Of a stretch of DNA of 34,002 bases, positions 13,649-22,392 are shown piece by piece. A program made the translations under genes and the position numbers. The stretch comes from UBA1740 sp045587025 (GTDB lineage: Bacteria > Bacillota > Clostridia > Oscillospirales > CAG-272): positions 1-34,002 of the forward strand of contig JAZNBK010000007.1 of NCBI GenBank assembly GCA_045587025.1, given 5' to 3'. A model generated the notes under the pieces. That model worked only from the letters and a program-made list of their open reading frames with translations, made no database searches and was not told where the DNA came from. Every line of letters starts with the position of its first letter. The stretch's first letter is position 1.

Positions 13649-14149
13649 TTATTCCCAAGAAAAAGTAGTTGGTGTTCCCGCTTTTTCGAGGGTGTCAAAC
13701 CCCCTTTGTCTTAAAACCTCGTACACGGCAATAGCCGCAGAGTTAGACAAATTCAAGCTGCGCAAATTTTGCAGCATCGGTATTCTTACCGTAGTATCGG
13801 GATTTTTTTGCAAAAGTTCTTCAGGCAAACCTCTCGTTTCCCTACCGAACATAAGGAAAACTCGCTCAGGGTAGATAATCTCGGTATATCCCCTCGGCGC
13901 CTTGGTGCTAAAATAAAATATTTTTTCATCTTTATTTTTTTCGAAAAATTCTTCTTCGTTTTCGTAATAAGTAATATCGAGCAGGTGCCAATAATCAAGT
14001 CCTGCTCTTTTGAGCTTTTTGTCATCTATTTCAAAGCCCATCGGCTTAATTATATGAAGCGCCGCACCCGTAGCCGCGCAGGTACGCGCAATATTTCCCG
14101 TATTCTGAGGTATTTCTGGGCAATGTAATACTATATTAATTTCTTTCAT
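13649..14149 (-). CDS. trmL: tRNA (cytidine/uridine-34 2'-O)-methyltransferase
   Basis: This 166-aa SPOUT-fold enzyme methylates the ribose of the wobble base in tRNA-Leu isoacceptors, using SAM as a dimer. Family motifs are complete: PEIPQNTGNIARTCAATGA, DYWHLLDITYYEN, FGRETRGLPEELL, RIPMLQNLRSLNLSNSAAIAVYEVLRQ, the last forming the SAM-binding knot. Size agrees with TrmL. It begins the minus-strand run into the peptidoglycan operon and is divergent from secA. Confidence 0.93.
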   Translation of the reverse strand: MKEINIVLHCPEIPQNTGNIARTCAATGAALHIIKPMGFEIDDKKLKRAGLDYWHLLDITYYENEEEFFEKNKDEKIFYFSTKAPRGYTEIIYPERVFLMFGRETRGLPEELLQKNPDTTVRIPMLQNLRSLNLSNSAAIAVYEVLRQRGFDTLEKAGTPTTFSWE

Positions 14150-14190
14150 AATCTCACGCTTATCTTATATTTTTCTCTTACTATATATAT

Positions 14191-14221
14191 TTTATAACAT
14201 ATATTTGTAAAGTCAAGTCAA
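14191..14221 (-). promoter_or_regulatory. Probable trmL/peptidoglycan operon promoter
   Basis: The minus strand has TTGACTTGACT (two overlapping -35-like boxes, 14211-14221) and TATAAAAT (about 14189-14196). Spacing is 14-19 bases depending on the choice, so the exact boxes are unsure. Confidence 0.45.
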
Positions 14222-14291
14222 AAAAAGATATTTGTGATAAAATATTTACATTTTTTTATGGTAAATTCCATTCTTTTGTGGTAAAATAGTA

Positions 14292-14297
14292 TATAAT
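14292..14297 (+). promoter_or_regulatory. -10 box of the secA promoter
   Basis: TATAAT at 14292-14297, about 45 bases before the secA ATG. No good -35 stands 17 bases upstream. The repeated TATGGTAAA/TGTGGTAAAA between 14258 and 14286 may be a regulator site. Confidence 0.45.
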
Positions 14298-14342
14298 ACA
14301 AATTACAAATAACCTTGGAGGATTGCCGCGAGGCCTACTAAT

Positions 14343-17093
14343 ATGGGAGTTATTACAAAAATTTTCGGAACATATAGCGAAAGACAAATAAAGGCGATAA
14401 ATAAAATTGCCGATACAATCGAAGCGCTTTCATCAAAATATACTCAAATGACGAACGATCAGCTAAGAGAAACTACGGATGATCTCAAGGCAAGACTTGC
14501 TTCGGGGGAATCATTAGACGACATTCTTCCCGATGCTTTTGCGTTAGTAAGAGAAGCTGCTGACCGCGTGCTTGGCAAAAGACCTTTCCGCGTTCAGCTT
14601 TTAGGCGGTATTATTCTCCACCAAGGCAGAATTGCCGAAATGAAAACGGGTGAAGGAAAAACTCTCGCCGCTACGCTTCCCGCATACTTGAATGCGCTCA
14701 CGGGCAAGGGTGTCCATATCGTAACGGTAAACGATTACCTCGCCAGACGAGATAGCGAGGAAATGGGAAAGGTATACGCATTTCTCGGCTTGAAAACAGG
14801 ACTTGTAGTTCACGGACAAATGCCCGACGAGAAGAAGATAGCGTATTCCGCCGATATCACGTACGGAACGAATAACGAATTCGGCTTCGACTACCTTCGC
14901 GACAATATGGTTACTTACAAGGAACGTATGGTACAAAGAGGACATAATTTCGCTATAGTGGACGAGGTTGACTCTATCCTCATCGACGAGGCGAGAACTC
15001 CTCTTATTATTTCGGGAGAGGGCGATGAATCCACCGACCTGTACGACAAGGCAGACAAGCTCGCAAGAACACTCAAAAAATACGTTGTAAAGGAGCTTGA
15101 CGAAAAAGAGGAGCACGATAATATAGACGCCGACTACATAGTTGACGAAAAAGCAAAGAGTGTTACTCTTACTGCAAGCGGTATTGCAAAGGCGGAGAGA
15201 TTTTTTGGACTTGAGAATCTTTCAGATCCGCAAAACGCAACCCTTTATCATCATATAAACCAAGCTATCCGCGCATACGGAATTATGCATATTGACGAAG
15301 ATTACGTAATTAAAGACGGGCAGATAATAATTGTCGACGCCTTTACAGGTCGACTTATGCCCGGACGTCGCTATAATGACGGTCTGCATCAGGCAATCGA
15401 GGCAAAGGAAAAGGTTAAAATTGAAAAGGAATCAAAAACGCTTGCGACGATAACCTTCCAGAACTATTTCAGAATGTATTCAAAGCTTTCCGGCATGACC
15501 GGTACTGCTCTTACCGAAGAAAACGAATTTCGTGAAATATACAAGCTTGACGTAGTTGAGATACCTACAAACAAGCCAATGATAAGAAAAGACCACGAGG
15601 ATGTGGTATTCCCTACCAGGCGAGGAAAATATAACGCTATTTTATCACAGATAAAGGCGTGCTATCAGAAGGGGCAACCTATACTAGTAGGCACGGTGTC
15701 TATCGACAAATCGGAGGAGCTATCCAAGCTCCTGCGCCAAAACGGAATTCCACATACCGTCCTTAACGCTAAATATCACGAAAAGGAAGCCGAAATAATA
15801 GCGCAGGCAGGCAAGAAAAATGCCGTTACTATCTCAACCAATATGGCAGGACGAGGAACGGACATTATGCTTGGCGGTAACGCCGAATATATGGCGAAGG
15901 CGGAAATGCGCAAGCAGGGCTATGACGACGAGCTTATCGCTTCCGCTACCGGCTTCACCGACACAAGCGACACAGAAGTTATTGAGGCAAGAGAGCTTTT
16001 CAGAAAGCTTCATTCTCAATTCAAAGAGCAGATAAAGGACGAAGCGGAATACGTGCGTTCCGTCGGAGGTCTCTTCATTTTAGGTACCGAAAGACACGAA
16101 AGCCGCCGTATCGACAACCAGCTAAGAGGACGAAGCGGACGACAGGGCGACGCAGGCGAATCACGCTTTTATCTCTCTATGGAAGATGACCTTATGCGTT
16201 TGTTCGGCAGTGATCGTCTTCTCGGCACTATAACGCGTCTTGGAATTACCGAGGACACCCCGATAAATGCGCGAATTCTGTCTAACTCTATCGAAAACGC
16301 TCAGAAAAATATAGAAGATAGAAACTTCCAGCGCCGTAAAAACGTCCTCACCTACGACGACGTAATGAATCAACAGCGCACGATTATCTATAAACAAAGA
16401 GGCGACGTTTTGAACGGTTCCGACCTGCGTCAAACACTTACTAATATGATAGAAGAACAAATCTCCTCCACCGTTGATATGTTTCTCTCGGGAGAAACTA
16501 ACGCAGAATGGAACCTTGACGGTCTGCGCGCAAATTATTTGAATCTTTTGACGGATAACTCCTCCTTCAAATATGGCGAAGACGAGCTCGCAAATCTTAA
16601 GGCGGAGGATATAAAGACCGAGCTTATCGAAAAGGCGCTCAAAATTTATCGTGAAAAGGACCTTCTTTTCGGCGAAGAGCTTATGCGAGAGGTCGAGCGT
16701 GTTATTTTGCTCCGTAACGTCGACAGCAAATGGATGGAGCACATCGACGCAATGGAGGAATTAAAGGGCACGATCGGACTGAATGCCTACGCGCATAGAA
16801 ATCCCGTAAATGAATACCGCCTCGTAGGCGCAGATATGTTCGACGAAATGGTAAACGATATACGGGAAAGCACCGTGAGAATGATACTTACGGTCGTTCC
16901 TCAGTCGGAACAGCCGATTAGACGCGTACAGGTTGCAAAACCGCTCATCGAGGGCTTTGCAGGCGGAAAGATGCCTGAAAGAAAACCAATCGTGCGCAAG
17001 GATAAGGTTGGAAGAAACGATCCCTGCCCTTGCGGCAGCGGTAAAAAATACAAAAAGTGTTGCGGCATGAATCAAGCCGACGGTGAAAACTAA
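14343..17093 (+). CDS. secA: Preprotein translocase ATPase SecA
   Basis: SecA pushes secretory proteins through SecYEG using ATP. The 916-aa protein is complete. It has the N-terminal DEAD motor with Walker A MKTGEGKTLAA (about 103-113), the DEVDSILIDEARTPL segment, the preprotein cross-linking domain (about 230-370), the second helicase domain (MAGRGTDIMLGG, RQGDAGESRFYLS), and the helical scaffold/wing regions. The C-terminal SEC-C zinc site is GRNDPCPCGSGKKYKKCCG. A weak ribosome site (GCGAGG) precedes ATG 14343, and a better GGAGGA lies 20 bases away. The stop overlaps the next start (TAATG). No second secA is visible here. Confidence 0.98.
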   Translation: MGVITKIFGTYSERQIKAINKIADTIEALSSKYTQMTNDQLRETTDDLKARLASGESLDDILPDAFALVREAADRVLGKRPFRVQLLGGIILHQGRIAEMKTGEGKTLAATLPAYLNALTGKGVHIVTVNDYLARRDSEEMGKVYAFLGLKTGLVVHGQMPDEKKIAYSADITYGTNNEFGFDYLRDNMVTYKERMVQRGHNFAIVDEVDSILIDEARTPLIISGEGDESTDLYDKADKLARTLKKYVVKELDEKEEHDNIDADYIVDEKAKSVTLTASGIAKAERFFGLENLSDPQNATLYHHINQAIRAYGIMHIDEDYVIKDGQIIIVDAFTGRLMPGRRYNDGLHQAIEAKEKVKIEKESKTLATITFQNYFRMYSKLSGMTGTALTEENEFREIYKLDVVEIPTNKPMIRKDHEDVVFPTRRGKYNAILSQIKACYQKGQPILVGTVSIDKSEELSKLLRQNGIPHTVLNAKYHEKEAEIIAQAGKKNAVTISTNMAGRGTDIMLGGNAEYMAKAEMRKQGYDDELIASATGFTDTSDTEVIEARELFRKLHSQFKEQIKDEAEYVRSVGGLFILGTERHESRRIDNQLRGRSGRQGDAGESRFYLSMEDDLMRLFGSDRLLGTITRLGITEDTPINARILSNSIENAQKNIEDRNFQRRKNVLTYDDVMNQQRTIIYKQRGDVLNGSDLRQTLTNMIEEQISSTVDMFLSGETNAEWNLDGLRANYLNLLTDNSSFKYGEDELANLKAEDIKTELIEKALKIYREKDLLFGEELMREVERVILLRNVDSKWMEHIDAMEELKGTIGLNAYAHRNPVNEYRLVGADMFDEMVNDIRESTVRMILTVVPQSEQPIRRVQVAKPLIEGFAGGKMPERKPIVRKDKVGRNDPCPCGSGKKYKKCCGMNQADGEN

Positions 17094-17791
17094 TGGGCTT
17101 TGGGGTATTATTTTTCGGACATCTTATCGGTATGAATTTCGTCTATAGAGGATTTACCGATATAATCTCCTATCTCATCATTCTCTATGCTCTGACGCTA
17201 TTATATCGCCATAATAAATTCTTTAAAAGTAGCTTTTACACTCTGATACCTTTATCGGTCTTTGGCGCTCTGTTTTTCGTCCTTGAAATTATATCATTCA
17301 TAGGTATCGAAGCAGAGCTTGACCTCGTTTTAATTCGTTCCTACTATTCTATAGCCACTTCAATCTTAAAATTGATATACACGGTATTTCTTCTCAAGGG
17401 TATTGAAAAATTGGCGTTAGAGCTTGACATTCCCACGATTAGAATAAAAGCATTCAGAAACCGATTTTTCATTTGGATTTATTATCCGCTGCTTATTTTT
17501 ACAGAATTAAGCCAAGAGGGCGTCGCAGCTAAAATTGCTCAATATGCATTTCTGCCCGTTATGCTCTTCGGTGTCATCTGCTTGATTTTAAATGCCGCTT
17601 TGTTCTATTCTTGTTATATGTGGATTTGTCTTGAGGGTGACGAGGATATGCGCAGAGATACTTCTCGCTTTAAACTTATAAACCTTATAAACAAAAAGGA
17701 AGACGCTCTTGCAGAAAAAATAGTTGAGCGAAAGAAAGAAAAGAAATTATCCGCAGATAAAACTAAAAAATCAAAAGGAGGAAAGAAATGA
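17093..17791 (+). CDS. Unknown multi-pass membrane protein after secA (232 aa)
   Basis: I do not recognise it. About five hydrophobic segments are visible (from FGVLFFGHLIG to VMLFGVICLILNAALFYSCYMW), and the tail is strongly basic (ERKKEKKLSADKTKKSKGGKK). Its start overlaps the secA stop by one base and its stop overlaps the next start by 4 bases, so it is translated with both. An early segment GFTDIISYLIILYALTLLYR resembles the PDFIAYLILFFTLGKI part of its downstream neighbour, suggesting a shared fold. Its presence after secA does not prove a role in export. Confidence 0.75.
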   Translation: MGFGVLFFGHLIGMNFVYRGFTDIISYLIILYALTLLYRHNKFFKSSFYTLIPLSVFGALFFVLEIISFIGIEAELDLVLIRSYYSIATSILKLIYTVFLLKGIEKLALELDIPTIRIKAFRNRFFIWIYYPLLIFTELSQEGVAAKIAQYAFLPVMLFGVICLILNAALFYSCYMWICLEGDEDMRRDTSRFKLINLINKKEDALAEKIVERKKEKKLSADKTKKSKGGKK

Positions 17792-19179
17792 AATCAAAAG
17801 CAAATATTGTGGGATATGGCTCGATAATTCTATCACTCTTTATCCTACTCAATCCTAACATAACTCTTTTTGATATTGCGCCCGACTTTATTGCATATTT
17901 GATTCTGTTTTTTACATTAGGAAAAATTTCAAACGTTATTCCCCATTTTGAAGATGCGCGTAACAATTTTTTAAAGCTGCTTTGGGTTTCAATTTCAAAA
18001 ATAGTAGCGCTTTTCGTAATGTTTTCTATTTCATCCACGCACCAATCGGAGCGCTCTATAATTGCAGTATTTTCTCTTGCATACGCTATTATCGAATTGA
18101 TTTACATATTCCCTGCATTCAACGCTCTGTTTGACGGATTTTTCTATTTAGAGGCAAGGTTTACCGAAAATTTCAAAACGACGAAAGCACCCGCAAGAAT
18201 CACCTTCGCCTTCTTCGTTGTAAAAATGCTCGGCTGCTGTTTGCCTGAAATGGCGCTCACTTCCGTTGACGACCGACTTGGAATCGTATCCGCCACGAAG
18301 ATAAACATCGCCAACTACTATCCTTGGTTTTCCCTTTTTGCCGCTTTTATCACGTTAATAGTGGGTATTGTTTGGATAATAAGTTTTATTATCTACATAA
18401 AATCCTTATCCCTCAACTATCAAATAAATCACACTATCTCACGGATATATAGCGAAAGATACGATGAAATTACAGGACTCTACTCTCACCGCTTCGTTTC
18501 CTTTGCAATATCACTTTTCTCGTTAGGTGTTTTTCTTAATATAGATTTTATTTTTGATGGAAAAAATCACCTGCCCGACGTTTTCAGCGCTATCGTTCTC
18601 GTTTTGTTCGCGATTATGATTAGAAAATACAGTAAAAAGGCAAAAGTTGCCATTTCCTTCGGCGTCGCCTATACTATTTCAACCGTTATTTCTTCATACC
18701 TTGCATCATCATTTGCCCGAGAATTTACATATCTTGATATTGAGCATATTTCATTTGCAAAGAATGCGTATAATCTTGTGGTGACGAGCAATATTATAGA
18801 GTGCGTCATTGCAATATCCTTCTTCTTCTGCATCGCTTGCGTAATATCCGACTTTATTAAAAAGACGACGGGTTATTCAAATAATAACGAAAATTCAATT
18901 GAATATAACACGATGCTCCATAAAAGCTTATCTATTCGTTCCTTTATCTGCGCTTCGCTCGGCTCGTTAGCGCTTATCGCTTCCGTATTTTATTCGATTT
19001 TGTTATCCTATACCGAAAAGGTAAAGATGCTCCCCGAATATTCCAGCAGCGAAATTGTAATGACAAAATACGGATGGTTCTGGATTATACCGTTTGTAAT
19101 CTCTGTCATCTGGTTCGTTTTTGCTAACAATCTATCATCTGTCATTAAGGAAGAATCGGAACGCAGACACATACTTTAA
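17788..19179 (+). CDS. Unknown multi-pass membrane protein (463 aa)
   Basis: I do not recognise it. The protein has roughly ten or more membrane segments over its whole length. Near the start is the motif LNPNITLFDIAPDFIAYLI, of a kind I have seen in several uncharacterised Clostridia membrane proteins. GGAGG (17777-17781) gives a good ribosome site, and ATG overlaps the previous stop (ATGA). It ends at a strong terminator shared with the convergent ABC importer. No transporter or enzyme signature was found. Confidence 0.75.
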   Translation: MKSKANIVGYGSIILSLFILLNPNITLFDIAPDFIAYLILFFTLGKISNVIPHFEDARNNFLKLLWVSISKIVALFVMFSISSTHQSERSIIAVFSLAYAIIELIYIFPAFNALFDGFFYLEARFTENFKTTKAPARITFAFFVVKMLGCCLPEMALTSVDDRLGIVSATKINIANYYPWFSLFAAFITLIVGIVWIISFIIYIKSLSLNYQINHTISRIYSERYDEITGLYSHRFVSFAISLFSLGVFLNIDFIFDGKNHLPDVFSAIVLVLFAIMIRKYSKKAKVAISFGVAYTISTVISSYLASSFAREFTYLDIEHISFAKNAYNLVVTSNIIECVIAISFFFCIACVISDFIKKTTGYSNNNENSIEYNTMLHKSLSIRSFICASLGSLALIASVFYSILLSYTEKVKMLPEYSSSEIVMTKYGWFWIIPFVISVIWFVFANNLSSVIKEESERRHIL

Positions 19180-19183
19180 TTAG

Positions 19184-19220
19184 AAAAGGTCACATCACTT
19201 AATTTGTGATGTGACCTTTT
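19184..19220. terminator. Bidirectional terminator between convergent operons
   Basis: AAAAGGTCACATCAC (19184-19198) pairs perfectly with GTGATGTGACCTTTT (19206-19220), a 15-bp stem with a 7-base loop, with T runs outward on both strands. It closes the secA operon and the ABC importer operon. Confidence 0.88.
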
Positions 19221-19221
19221 T

Positions 19222-20043
19222 TTATATGCTTTCTAAAGATTTATTTAAAAAGCTCTTCAGTAATTCACTTCGCGGATTATCAAAAATGTCGCTGGGCGAG
19301 CCCGTTTCTTCAACCACGCCGTTTGCCATAAATATGACCTTATCGGCTACGTTACGAGCGAACTCCATCTCGTGAGTTACTATAATCATCGTTCTGTCTT
19401 CGTTCTTCAAATTCTTGATAACACGAAGAACCTCGCCTGTCAATTCAGGATCGAGCGCAGATGTCGGCTCGTCAAAGCAAAGGATATCAGGGCTAAGAGC
19501 CAGCGCTCTTGCAATAGCAACTCTCTGCTGCTGTCCGCCCGAAAGCTGACAAGGGTATGCGTCTGCCTTCTCTGAAAGTCCTACCTGTTCGAGCAAGCAC
19601 TCTGCCTTTTCTTCAACCTCTTGAGAAATGCTTCGCTTTTCTGGTTTTGAAAGGAGAGCGAACCATTTCTTGTTCTGCTTCTTTTTAAGCTTTTCCTGTT
19701 CAAGAAGCTCGCAAGCAAGCGTAATATTTTTCTTTACGGTATATTGAGGAAAAAGATTAAAGGACTGAAACACAAGACCAAAATGCAACCTTTTTTGACG
19801 AATCTGCTCTTCGCTCACCGTCTGCTTATCCGACCAATCAAATATCGTTTCGCCATTCACCTTGATAGTACCTTCATCGGGCTTTTCCAAAAAATTGATA
19901 CAGCGCAGAAGCGTTGTTTTTCCACTTCCCGAGGAACCAATAATTGCAAGGACCTCGCCTTTTTCAAGCGATATATCGACGCCCTTAAGGACCTCAAGCT
20001 TATCGAAGCTTTTTTTCATATTTTGTACTTCATAAAAAGCCAT
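19222..20043 (-). CDS. Polar amino acid ABC importer, ATP-binding protein
   Basis: This 273-aa ATPase drives uptake of a polar amino acid. It has Walker A IGSSGSGKTTLLRC, Q-loop VFQSFNLFPQYT, signature LSGGQQQRVAIARAL, Walker B ILCFDEPTSALDP and the H-loop IIVTHEMEFA. These are the GlnQ/HisP type, in which the ATP-binding subunit works with one permease. About 30 extra residues (EQEKLKKKQNKKWFALLSKP) are inserted before the signature helices. ATG 20043 is chosen because AAGGAGG (20049-20055) precedes it. It is last in the operon after the binding protein and permease. Confidence 0.93.
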   Translation of the reverse strand: MAFYEVQNMKKSFDKLEVLKGVDISLEKGEVLAIIGSSGSGKTTLLRCINFLEKPDEGTIKVNGETIFDWSDKQTVSEEQIRQKRLHFGLVFQSFNLFPQYTVKKNITLACELLEQEKLKKKQNKKWFALLSKPEKRSISQEVEEKAECLLEQVGLSEKADAYPCQLSGGQQQRVAIARALALSPDILCFDEPTSALDPELTGEVLRVIKNLKNEDRTMIIVTHEMEFARNVADKVIFMANGVVEETGSPSDIFDNPRSELLKSFLNKSLESI

Positions 20044-20053
20044 AGCGTCCTCC

Positions 20054-20713
20054 TTAAGCTCGGTAATAGGAAAGCTTCTTTTCAAAATAACCGAATAGAA
20101 GCGTCAAAATGCCTACGGAAGCGAGATAGAATACCGCCGTGTAAAACATAGGCCAAATAAGCGCTTTGGCGGTGTATTCCTCAGCAACCTTCAAAATTTC
20201 CACCACCATAATAACTCTTGCAAGCGCAGTATCCTTGACGAGTGTAATTACCTCGTTTGACATCGGCGCGAGTATTCGCTTAACAACCTGCATCAAAACT
20301 ACTCTGAAGAATATCTGAGCTTTCGTCATGCCAAGCACCGCGCCTGCCTCATACTGCCCACGAGAAATGCTCTCAATACCGCCTCGGTATATTTCTGAGA
20401 AATAACACGCGTAATTGATTACAAACGCTAAAATTACTGCGTTAAAGCGAGAGAAGGCAGGTAAATCCCATAACAGTCGCGGCACGTAAAATACAACGAA
20501 AATCTGAAGCATAAGCGGGACTCCGCGTATTATCCAGACGAACGTTTTCGTTATATATGCGAGTGGCTTCCATTTAGACATTGAACCGAAAGATATCACC
20601 AAACCTAAAGGAAGCGCTAACACGAGTGTTAGCGCAAATATCAGGCAGGTTGTTTCGAAGCCGCTGAGCAGGCGAAGAGTCACCTGCCAGAACAAAGACC
20701 AAGATATAGCCAT
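20054..20713 (-). CDS. Polar amino acid ABC importer, permease
   Basis: This 219-aa inner membrane protein of the HisM/GlnP family has about five membrane helices and the coupling motif EAGAVLGMTKAQIFFRVVLMQ, which docks on the ATPase. FVWIIRGVPLMLQIFV is the typical RGTP-like region (here RGVP), and ISRGQYEAGA is family-standard. It sits 10 bases ahead of the ATPase gene and 22 bases after the binding protein gene. AAAGGA stands 7 bases before the ATG. Confidence 0.92.
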   Translation of the reverse strand: MAISWSLFWQVTLRLLSGFETTCLIFALTLVLALPLGLVISFGSMSKWKPLAYITKTFVWIIRGVPLMLQIFVVFYVPRLLWDLPAFSRFNAVILAFVINYACYFSEIYRGGIESISRGQYEAGAVLGMTKAQIFFRVVLMQVVKRILAPMSNEVITLVKDTALARVIMVVEILKVAEEYTAKALIWPMFYTAVFYLASVGILTLLFGYFEKKLSYYRA

Positions 20714-20735
20714 ATATTTTTCCTTTGATTAAATA

Positions 20736-21545
20736 TTACTTAATTTCCTTAATAAGCTCGATTGTATTTTCAAAACCGTATTTGGTAGCAATCTCCAAAA
20801 TCTTACCGTTTTCGAAAAGCGTTTCAATTGCTTCATTTACCTTTGCGGTGAGAGGGCTTCCCTTTTCAAAGCCGACAGCGTAAATTTCAGAAGCGAGCTG
20901 AATGGTATCAACAATCATGAGGTCGGTGAAGTCGCCCTTGCCGCAAATATTCTTCGCTAAAACGATATCAACAACTGCGAAGTCAACAGCGCCCGACTTA
21001 ACCTCAAGGAATGCCTTGTTCTGCGCGGGATATTTCTCAAGCTTACCTTCCTCACCAACAGCGGTAGCAGCGTAGCTTTCGCCTGCGCTTTCGCCCTCTA
21101 CGCCTGCAGTCTTACCAACAAGGTCTGCCTCGGTCTTGTAAAGGTCAGCATTTTCCGCCTTAATAACGATGCACTGCTGATTGAGCATATATCCGTATGT
21201 AAAATCAACAAGCTCAGAACGGGGTGTTCCGTTATCGGCAGAGTTGGCGGTAAATCCGTTCCAGATACAGGTTATAGCGCCTGATGCAAGCTCATTGTAT
21301 TTCAGAGACCAGTCGATTTCCTGGAATTTTACTTCCATACCAAGAAGCTTACCGACCTCGATAGCGAATTCGGTTTCAAATCCGGTTGTGTAGTTGCCGT
21401 TTTCATCCTTGTCATTCATTCCGGGAAAAGGTGTTACTCCGCAAATGAGTACGTTTTCGTTTGCCTCTTGACCACAGCTTGCAAACATAGCAAGAGTTGC
21501 AGTCATCATAACAAGTACGAGTGCGAGTGCAATAATTTTTTTCAT
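20736..21545 (-). CDS. Amino acid-binding lipoprotein of the ABC importer
   Basis: This 269-aa solute-binding protein (family 3) starts with a lipoprotein signal, MKKIIALALVLVMMTATLAM then FASCG, so it would be lipidated at Cys24 and held on the outer face. The mature part has the two-lobe pattern of SBP3 proteins: GFETEFAIEVGKLLGMEVKF, WSLKYNELASGAITCIWNGF, FTYGYMLNQQCIVIK, GKTAGVEGESAGE, AVDFAVVDIVLA and KYGFENTI. The substrate cannot be fixed. It is first in the operon, and its leader carries two palindromic operators. Confidence 0.92.
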   Translation of the reverse strand: MKKIIALALVLVMMTATLAMFASCGQEANENVLICGVTPFPGMNDKDENGNYTTGFETEFAIEVGKLLGMEVKFQEIDWSLKYNELASGAITCIWNGFTANSADNGTPRSELVDFTYGYMLNQQCIVIKAENADLYKTEADLVGKTAGVEGESAGESYAATAVGEEGKLEKYPAQNKAFLEVKSGAVDFAVVDIVLAKNICGKGDFTDLMIVDTIQLASEIYAVGFEKGSPLTAKVNEAIETLFENGKILEIATKYGFENTIELIKEIK

Positions 21546-21586
21546 TGTTTTTTCCTCTTTTTCATATTTTTATTTTGTAAACCTGA

Positions 21587-21630
21587 TTTAGTCGGCTAAA
21601 CTTCACCAAACTAAACTTTAGTTTGCTAAA
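21587..21630. promoter_or_regulatory. Twin operators TTTAG-N4-CTAAA in the importer leader
   Basis: TTTAGTCGGCTAAA (21587-21600) and TTTAGTTTGCTAAA (21617-21630) share 5-base inverted arms and are 30 bases apart centre to centre, about three helical turns. A third near-palindrome ACTAAACTTTAGT lies between. They lie at and just after the expected transcription start, a place for repression. The regulator is unknown. Confidence 0.65.
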
Positions 21631-21638
21631 CTGATGTT

Positions 21639-21667
21639 ATTGTAACACATTAATCAAAAAAATGCAA
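21639..21667 (-). promoter_or_regulatory. Promoter of the amino acid importer operon
   Basis: TTGCAT (21662-21667), 17 bases, TACAAT (21639-21644) on the minus strand, immediately upstream of the twin operators. Confidence 0.65.
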
Positions 21668-21728
21668 TAGTTTTTCTGATTTTTTTATAAAGCTTTTGAT
21701 AGGTGTCATTATATTATAATATAAAAGG

Positions 21729-21754
21729 GGAGTTCAAGTGAAATTGAACTCCCA
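21729..21754 (-). terminator. Terminator after the structured RNA
   Basis: GGGAGTTCAA and TTGAACTCCC (within 21730-21754) form a 10-bp stem with a 6-base loop, and CTTTTATATT follows on the minus strand. It separates the RNA gene from the importer promoter. Confidence 0.7.
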
Positions 21755-21794
21755 AAAACATTCGTCTATAAACAATAAATCTCTGCGTCTTAAA

Positions 21795-21976
21795 AAAGGA
21801 CCCCGCCGAGCCGTGTAGAGCAAGACTTTTAGCCCTGCGTTGCAGGGTGGTGCTCTCTCCATTGCATTGTGCTTCCAACGTCCGCAAAAGGTCGGCACAA
21901 AGTCGGACCTTTCCGGGAGGCCTGCATACCCGTCAACAGAAGTACGAGCTCCATTTTTTCAATTGTAGGCCCAAAA
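21795..21976 (-). ncRNA. ssrS: Structured non-coding RNA, possibly 6S RNA
   Basis: About 180 bases of GC-richer sequence without a reading frame. On the minus strand the ends GGGCCT and GGGGTCC pair using G-U bonds (which favours this strand), followed by T6. Then GAGCTcGT pairs with ACGGCTC. A large open centre carries a hairpin on its 3' side, AGAGCA..CCCTGC-AAC-GCAGGG..TGCTCT (about 21816-21859), and the tip is closed by AAAGGTC/GACCTTT (about 21888-21914). A long rod with a central bubble and 3'-side hairpin is the shape of 6S RNA, which binds RNA polymerase. I recognise the shape, not a certain sequence match, so another ncRNA family is possible. Confidence 0.5.
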
Positions 21977-22013
21977 CTCACTCTATCACGCACTAAGCAG
22001 GAAGAAATTCAAA

Positions 22014-22298
22014 TTATTCTTCGTCCTCGTCGTAATCGATATCCGAGAAAAGTTCATTATCAAAATAAGCAGAAACCTTTTCCCATTCATCGTCGTCGTC
22101 AACGGTAACGAGAATTCTCTCGCCGTTATCGTCCTCTGTCTTAAGAATCATATATTCCTCAGAATCTTCATCGGTCAAAACAAGAGCTACGTAAAATCCG
22201 CCGTCAATGTCGGCAGTACCGATTATCTCGTAATCCCTCTCCTCACCTGACTCGTCATCTGTCAAAGTATATATATCGCCAACTAAAATTTCATCCAT
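22014..22298 (-). CDS. DUF1292 family acidic protein
   Basis: This protein of about 94 aa is strongly acidic (ending DYDEDEE), with the DUF1292 pattern DEILVGDIYTLTDDESGEE, YEIIGTADIDGGFYVALVLTD, EEYMILKTEDDNGERILVTVDDDDEW. The family is widespread in Firmicutes, short, cytoplasmic and of unknown function. ATG 22298 fits the family's usual start and follows GGTGG; an ATG at 22331 would add 11 residues and cannot be excluded. It is the last gene of the run from htpG. Confidence 0.85.
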   Translation of the reverse strand: MDEILVGDIYTLTDDESGEERDYEIIGTADIDGGFYVALVLTDEDSEEYMILKTEDDNGERILVTVDDDDEWEKVSAYFDNELFSDIDYDEDEE

Positions 22299-22392
22299 TT
22301 TTGCCACCGTGCCTTTCGGCATTCCTCTCAAATATCTTTACTTTATGATTATATTTTATCAAAAAGAAGCAAATTTGTCAATAGCATATTTT

